Shown here piece after piece: positions 61,257 to 64,000 of a stretch of DNA of 64,000 bases (the first letter of the stretch is position 1; every line of letters starts with the position of its first letter). Made by a program: the position numbers and the translations under genes. Under the pieces are notes generated by a model. The model ran no database searches and had not been told where the DNA came from. It saw only the letters and a program-made list of their open reading frames with translations. The stretch lies in assembly GCF_965219885.1 (NCBI RefSeq), contig NZ_CBDCOT010000009.1, forward strand, positions 372,001 through 436,000, written 5' to 3'. Source of the stretch: Curvivirga sp965219885 (GTDB lineage Bacteria; Pseudomonadota; Alphaproteobacteria; UBA8366; Aestuariispiraceae).

Positions 61257-61769
61257 TTATTCTTCAAAAAGTTTATCACTGCAATATTCAATCGCCTGCA
61301 CAACCAATTGGTGCGCCGTTCCAATTGACACATCTAGATGCGATGCAATTTCCTTGAAGGTATGATTGCCAAAACGATGCATTTCAAATGCAATCCTCTG
61401 TTTATCTGATAGTTCATCAAGTAATCTGGAAAGGTATTCAAGCTCTTGCTTCGCTATAATCTCACGTTCTGCAGATGGTCTTAATTCAGCAAGCTGTTCC
61501 AGCGCCAAATCTGCACTATTACCCTTTCTATGCTGATCTCGTTTTAATTGACGCTGTAAATCGTAACAAAGATTTCGAACGATTCTATATAGATAAGCCA
61601 AAGGTTCCGATAAGATGGTTTTTTCTGCAGCCTGCACAAATCGAAAATAGGCTTCTTGCACCACATCTTCCGCATGGGCTTCATCATCCAAGATTTTTTT
61701 CGCGTATCCAACAAGCTCATTTCTATGAACCGTATAGATATTTAGTGCTTCGGATTGACCAGAAATCAT
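61257..61769 (-). CDS. ECF sigma factor, FecI type
   Basis: A 170-residue extracytoplasmic-function sigma factor. Region 2 covers about residues 12-75 (YAKKILDDEAHAEDVVQEAYFRFVQ, then YLYRIVRNLCYDLQR). Region 4 is at 110-165 (ELSDKQRIAFEMHRFGNHTFKEIASHLDVSIGTAHQLV). It would be activated by FecR when the STN receptor binds its ligand. An iron-box-like element identical to one before the second receptor lies 27 bp upstream of the ATG, so iron should control it. Confidence 0.94.
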   Translation of the reverse strand: MISGQSEALNIYTVHRNELVGYAKKILDDEAHAEDVVQEAYFRFVQAAEKTILSEPLAYLYRIVRNLCYDLQRQLKRDQHRKGNSADLALEQLAELRPSAEREIIAKQELEYLSRLLDELSDKQRIAFEMHRFGNHTFKEIASHLDVSIGTAHQLVVQAIEYCSDKLFEE

Positions 61770-61795
61770 CGTAGTAATTGCCAGATATCGGTGAA

Positions 61796-61817
61796 ATTAA
61801 TAATTATTCTTAATAAG
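61796..61817. promoter_or_regulatory. Putative iron box before fecI
   Basis: A 22-bp element containing AATAATTATTCTTAATAA is identical to 63025-63046. Each copy ends 27 bp before a start codon, in opposite gene orientations, as expected for a symmetric Fur-type site. Confidence 0.6.
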
Positions 61818-61879
61818 CTAATGGCAGGATGTTTAAGGTTTTGCAAGTCTTTCGACTATTTTTTCGCCTAACATCTTAA

Positions 61880-61902
61880 GTTTACTATTAGGGATAGTAA
61901 AC
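61880..61902. terminator. Hairpin behind the AraC-family gene
   Basis: GTTTACTAT (61880-61888) pairs exactly with ATAGTAAAC (61894-61902). There is no T-run, so termination is uncertain. It lies between the AraC gene end and the fecI promoter. Confidence 0.35.
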
Positions 61903-61912
61903 CTAGCCACTT

Positions 61913-62917
61913 TTATCCCCTTATAAGCGAAGGACTAAATCCAAACTTTTTCTTATATGCCGTTGAGAAATTTGCAGCAGAATTATACCCAGCTAAAAAT
62001 GCAGCTTGCGCAATCGTCAGATTATCCCGCTCCATCGCCTCATGAGCCATTAGCAGCTTCCGTTCCCGAATATAGCCCATTAACGGTTGATTAAATTCTG
62101 CCTTAAAATACCTTTGCAAACTGTTCACACTCACCCCAAGGTCAACAGAAAGTTGATCAAGACTCATATCTTGTTCAATATTCTGATCCACATAATTCTT
62201 GATGCGCAATGCTTTGGAGACATTATCTGTTGATGTGAGATTTTCCTCTTTTTCAGACAGAACATGCTGCAAAGCTTCGGTAATGATTTCTAGTGCAGCT
62301 GTCTGTTGGGCCAGATTTTTAACCATCGGATTCTCTTCCGTAGGTCTTATCAATCTTTCTGCAATTGCGAGTACTTTTGAACTTGGCCTCCACATTTGCG
62401 GATTTGGTTCATCTACTATTTTCTGCCATTTCTCTGCGGACACGTTAATATCCAAATCCTGGGTGACAAATTCATGATTCATCGTCACGACCACTTTTCG
62501 AATTAAGTTGTCTTTCTTGATATGACGTGTCCATTCAATATGTTTATTACGCGAAATAAAATATCCCTTCGGCCCATCATTTGCTTCCAGCACAGTTTCC
62601 ACCCCATCACGTGCAAAGGAAATATGCCCGGCCAACATAATAATGATGGAAATTGCAGGTCCCAATGTGGCGGTTACATCGTAATCTCTGACTTCAATAA
62701 TATCTGTTGTATGAATCCGGAAACCGGATTTGTAATTACTGTTTAAAATAGATCCGCGAATAATCGTCTTATCCTGAAACTCTGCCTTCTTTTTAATGGC
62801 CGGTTTACTGCCAAAGCAATTATCATCATTTAAAATTTCATCCAGATCGCTCACTTTTAAAGAACGATCATAGATGGCCGTATTTCGTTTTACCTTATGA
62901 CGATTGATAGAATTCAT
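61913..62917 (-). CDS. AraC family regulator, PchR-like
   Basis: About 334 residues. The N-terminal ligand domain (about 1-225) precedes an AraC DNA-binding domain (about 235-333) ending in AFLAGYNSAANFSTAYKKKFGFSPSLIRG, very like PchR-type siderophore-responsive activators. The start at 62917 is chosen because the upstream extension (to 62989) looks non-coding, though the ribosome site is weak. It is divergent from the second TonB-dependent receptor gene with an iron box between, so it probably activates that gene in response to its iron-chelate. Confidence 0.88.
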   Translation of the reverse strand: MNSINRHKVKRNTAIYDRSLKVSDLDEILNDDNCFGSKPAIKKKAEFQDKTIIRGSILNSNYKSGFRIHTTDIIEVRDYDVTATLGPAISIIIMLAGHISFARDGVETVLEANDGPKGYFISRNKHIEWTRHIKKDNLIRKVVVTMNHEFVTQDLDINVSAEKWQKIVDEPNPQMWRPSSKVLAIAERLIRPTEENPMVKNLAQQTAALEIITEALQHVLSEKEENLTSTDNVSKALRIKNYVDQNIEQDMSLDQLSVDLGVSVNSLQRYFKAEFNQPLMGYIRERKLLMAHEAMERDNLTIAQAAFLAGYNSAANFSTAYKKKFGFSPSLIRG

Positions 62918-63024
62918 TATGAAAAACCCGCCCAAGTCGCAAAAAAGCACCCTCTGGAATTTTCGCAAAACAATCTGAGGATTTTGCAAATACTTCTTCG
63001 CTGGAAAAATTAATGTTGCTTGAT

Positions 63025-63046
63025 ATTAATAATTATTCTTAATAAG
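63025..63046. promoter_or_regulatory. Putative iron box before the second receptor gene
   Basis: The second exact copy of the 22-bp element before fecI, in the divergent gap between the AraC-family gene and the receptor gene. It ends 27 bp before the receptor ATG. Confidence 0.6.
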
Positions 63047-63072
63047 TAAAGTTTTTTTCGGAGAAGGCAAAA

Positions 63073-64000
63073 ATGGCAAAGTCCATTATGAAACATACAC
63101 CTGCAACTTCTGCAGGACGCAGCAAGCTGCACCGCACCATGTTGATGTCCACAGTTGCTATGGTAGCATCCATGCAAGTTGCAATGGCTCAAGAGGCAAA
63201 CAAAGAGGTTGTCACTTCTGATGAAGATGTTGTTTTGGAGCCTATTTCCATTGATGGTAAAGAAGACGTTCTCACAGGCGGTGTACAGTTAACCGCAGAG
63301 GAAATTGAGCGTTACGATCCACAAACATTGAAAGATGTATTTCGTCAAGAGCCAGGGGTGAAAGTGGGTTCGCCTAATACTGTGTCTCAAAAAATCTATG
63401 TAAATGGTGTTGAAGATACTAACTTAGCTGTTGATATTGATGGTGCGCGCCAAGCAAATAAAACATATCACCATGTTGGGACAACAATCGTAGATCCTGG
63501 TATGCTGAAATCCGTTAAAGTCGAAACAGGCGTTGCCCCAGCAGATGCAGGTCCTGGTGCAATGGCAGGTTCGATTTCTGTTGAAACTAAAGATGGTCGT
63601 GACTTGGTAGAGCCAGGTGAGTTATATGCCGGTTTTGCAAAGGTTACATATAACAGTAACACAAGAGGCTTTTCTGAAGATCTCGCCGTTGGAATGGAAG
63701 CTGAAGGCTTTGATATTCTAGGCTATGTCACACATGAAAATGGTGACAACTATCACGATGGTGAAAATGAGGAAGTTAACGGAACATCTCCGGCCGCAGA
63801 AAACTACCTTATGAAATTTGGTTATACCGCCAATAATGGTTATCGCATCAAATTTTCAGCCAACCAATTTATTGATAATGAAACTCGTTCTGGACGACCA
63901 AACTTCTTGGTAAGCTTTGGTGATCCAGCTCCAACTGAATATCGCCGTCAAAATTTCACCTTGTCATTTGGTGATGAAACACCGACTGCCATGTGGGACC
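63073..64000 (+). CDS. TonB-dependent receptor (3' end cut by window edge)
   Basis: The frame is open from ATG 63073 to the window end (309 codons). GGAGAAGG precedes it. The signal peptide is long (about 40 residues, ending QVAMAQE). No STN domain is present. The plug starts at about 65 with LTAEEIERYDPQTLKDVFRQEPGV and continues with IYVNGVEDTNLAVDIDGARQ and GVAPADAGPGAMAGSISVET; barrel strands begin near residue 185. The plug is closely similar to that of the STN receptor upstream, down to DIDGARQANK and APADAGPGA, so the two are paralogues with perhaps related ligands. Lacking STN, it would depend on the PchR-like regulator instead. Confidence 0.93.
   Translation, partial: MAKSIMKHTPATSAGRSKLHRTMLMSTVAMVASMQVAMAQEANKEVVTSDEDVVLEPISIDGKEDVLTGGVQLTAEEIERYDPQTLKDVFRQEPGVKVGSPNTVSQKIYVNGVEDTNLAVDIDGARQANKTYHHVGTTIVDPGMLKSVKVETGVAPADAGPGAMAGSISVETKDGRDLVEPGELYAGFAKVTYNSNTRGFSEDLAVGMEAEGFDILGYVTHENGDNYHDGENEEVNGTSPAAENYLMKFGYTANNGYRIKFSANQFIDNETRSGRPNFLVSFGDPAPTEYRRQNFTLSFGDETPTAMWD

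Noticed and set aside
1..64000. Mobile elements, tRNA genes or CRISPR arrays
   Set aside because: No transposase, integrase, tRNA cloverleaf, att duplication or regularly spaced repeat array was seen; the repeats present are all short promoter-region elements.

Overview
The window is a gene-dense stretch of bacterial chromosome, AT-rich by eye, with about 60 protein genes and no recognisable rRNA, tRNA, CRISPR array, prophage or insertion sequence. An Alphaproteobacterium, probably marine or host-associated, is the best guess. The reasons are the density of ABC importers for betaines, polyamines and organophosphate-like solutes, the dimethylglycine/sarcosine dehydrogenase-type and trimethylamine dehydrogenase-type oxidases, and the DeoR, IclR, Lrp and TetR regulators sitting beside catabolic operons. 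I cannot name the species.

Layout. 1-9.3 kb: an amine or methylamine catabolic region with an aldehyde dehydrogenase (cut by the window edge), a CMD-family protein, a flavin monooxygenase, a TetR regulator, a double cupin, two divergent trimethylamine dehydrogenase homologues and a RidA imine deaminase. Two near-identical operator-like sites tie the TetR/cupin pair to the dehydrogenase pair. 9.3-19.2 kb: ung; a possible envelope-modification unit (response regulator, PepSY protein, histidine kinase, cytochrome b561, ArnT-like and GtrB/ArnC-like glycosyltransferases); an AraC/PEBP pair; and an ArsR-controlled metal or metalloid permease. 19.2-25.6 kb: an Ugp-like ABC importer with its own DeoR regulator and two phosphatase-type enzymes. 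25.8-41.5 kb: a Pot-like importer, a covalent-flavin dimethylglycine/sarcosine dehydrogenase homologue, a choline-kinase-like enzyme, two phosphatases, a ProXVW-type importer with a fused double permease, and a second DeoR regulator. Tandem ATGTTG boxes suggest this DeoR protein controls the kinase, phosphatase and betaine importer genes. 40.5-46 kb: an acetylpolyamine amidohydrolase, an Lrp regulator and a PotFGHI-like importer. 46.3-53.3 kb: an uncharacterised cobalamin-binding fusion protein, an IclR regulator, an SDR-cupin-SDR-aminotransferase operon and a DHDPS-family aldolase. 53.4-64 kb: an iron-uptake region with FecI/FecR, an STN-type TonB-dependent receptor, a siderophore-type ABC importer, a MATE exporter, a PchR-like AraC regulator and the start of a second TonB-dependent receptor.

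How the genes work together. Most of the window imports small nitrogenous or phosphorylated solutes and strips them by N-demethylation, deacetylation or dephosphorylation. Intergenic DNA is rich in readable control: phased operators, leaky hairpin terminators just after the solute-binding-protein gene in three importers, and a matching pair of FecI-type promoters upstream of fecR and the receptor gene. The most novel candidates are the cobalamin protein with its IclR-linked operon, and the kinase/dehydrogenase/phosphatase/betaine-importer regulon.
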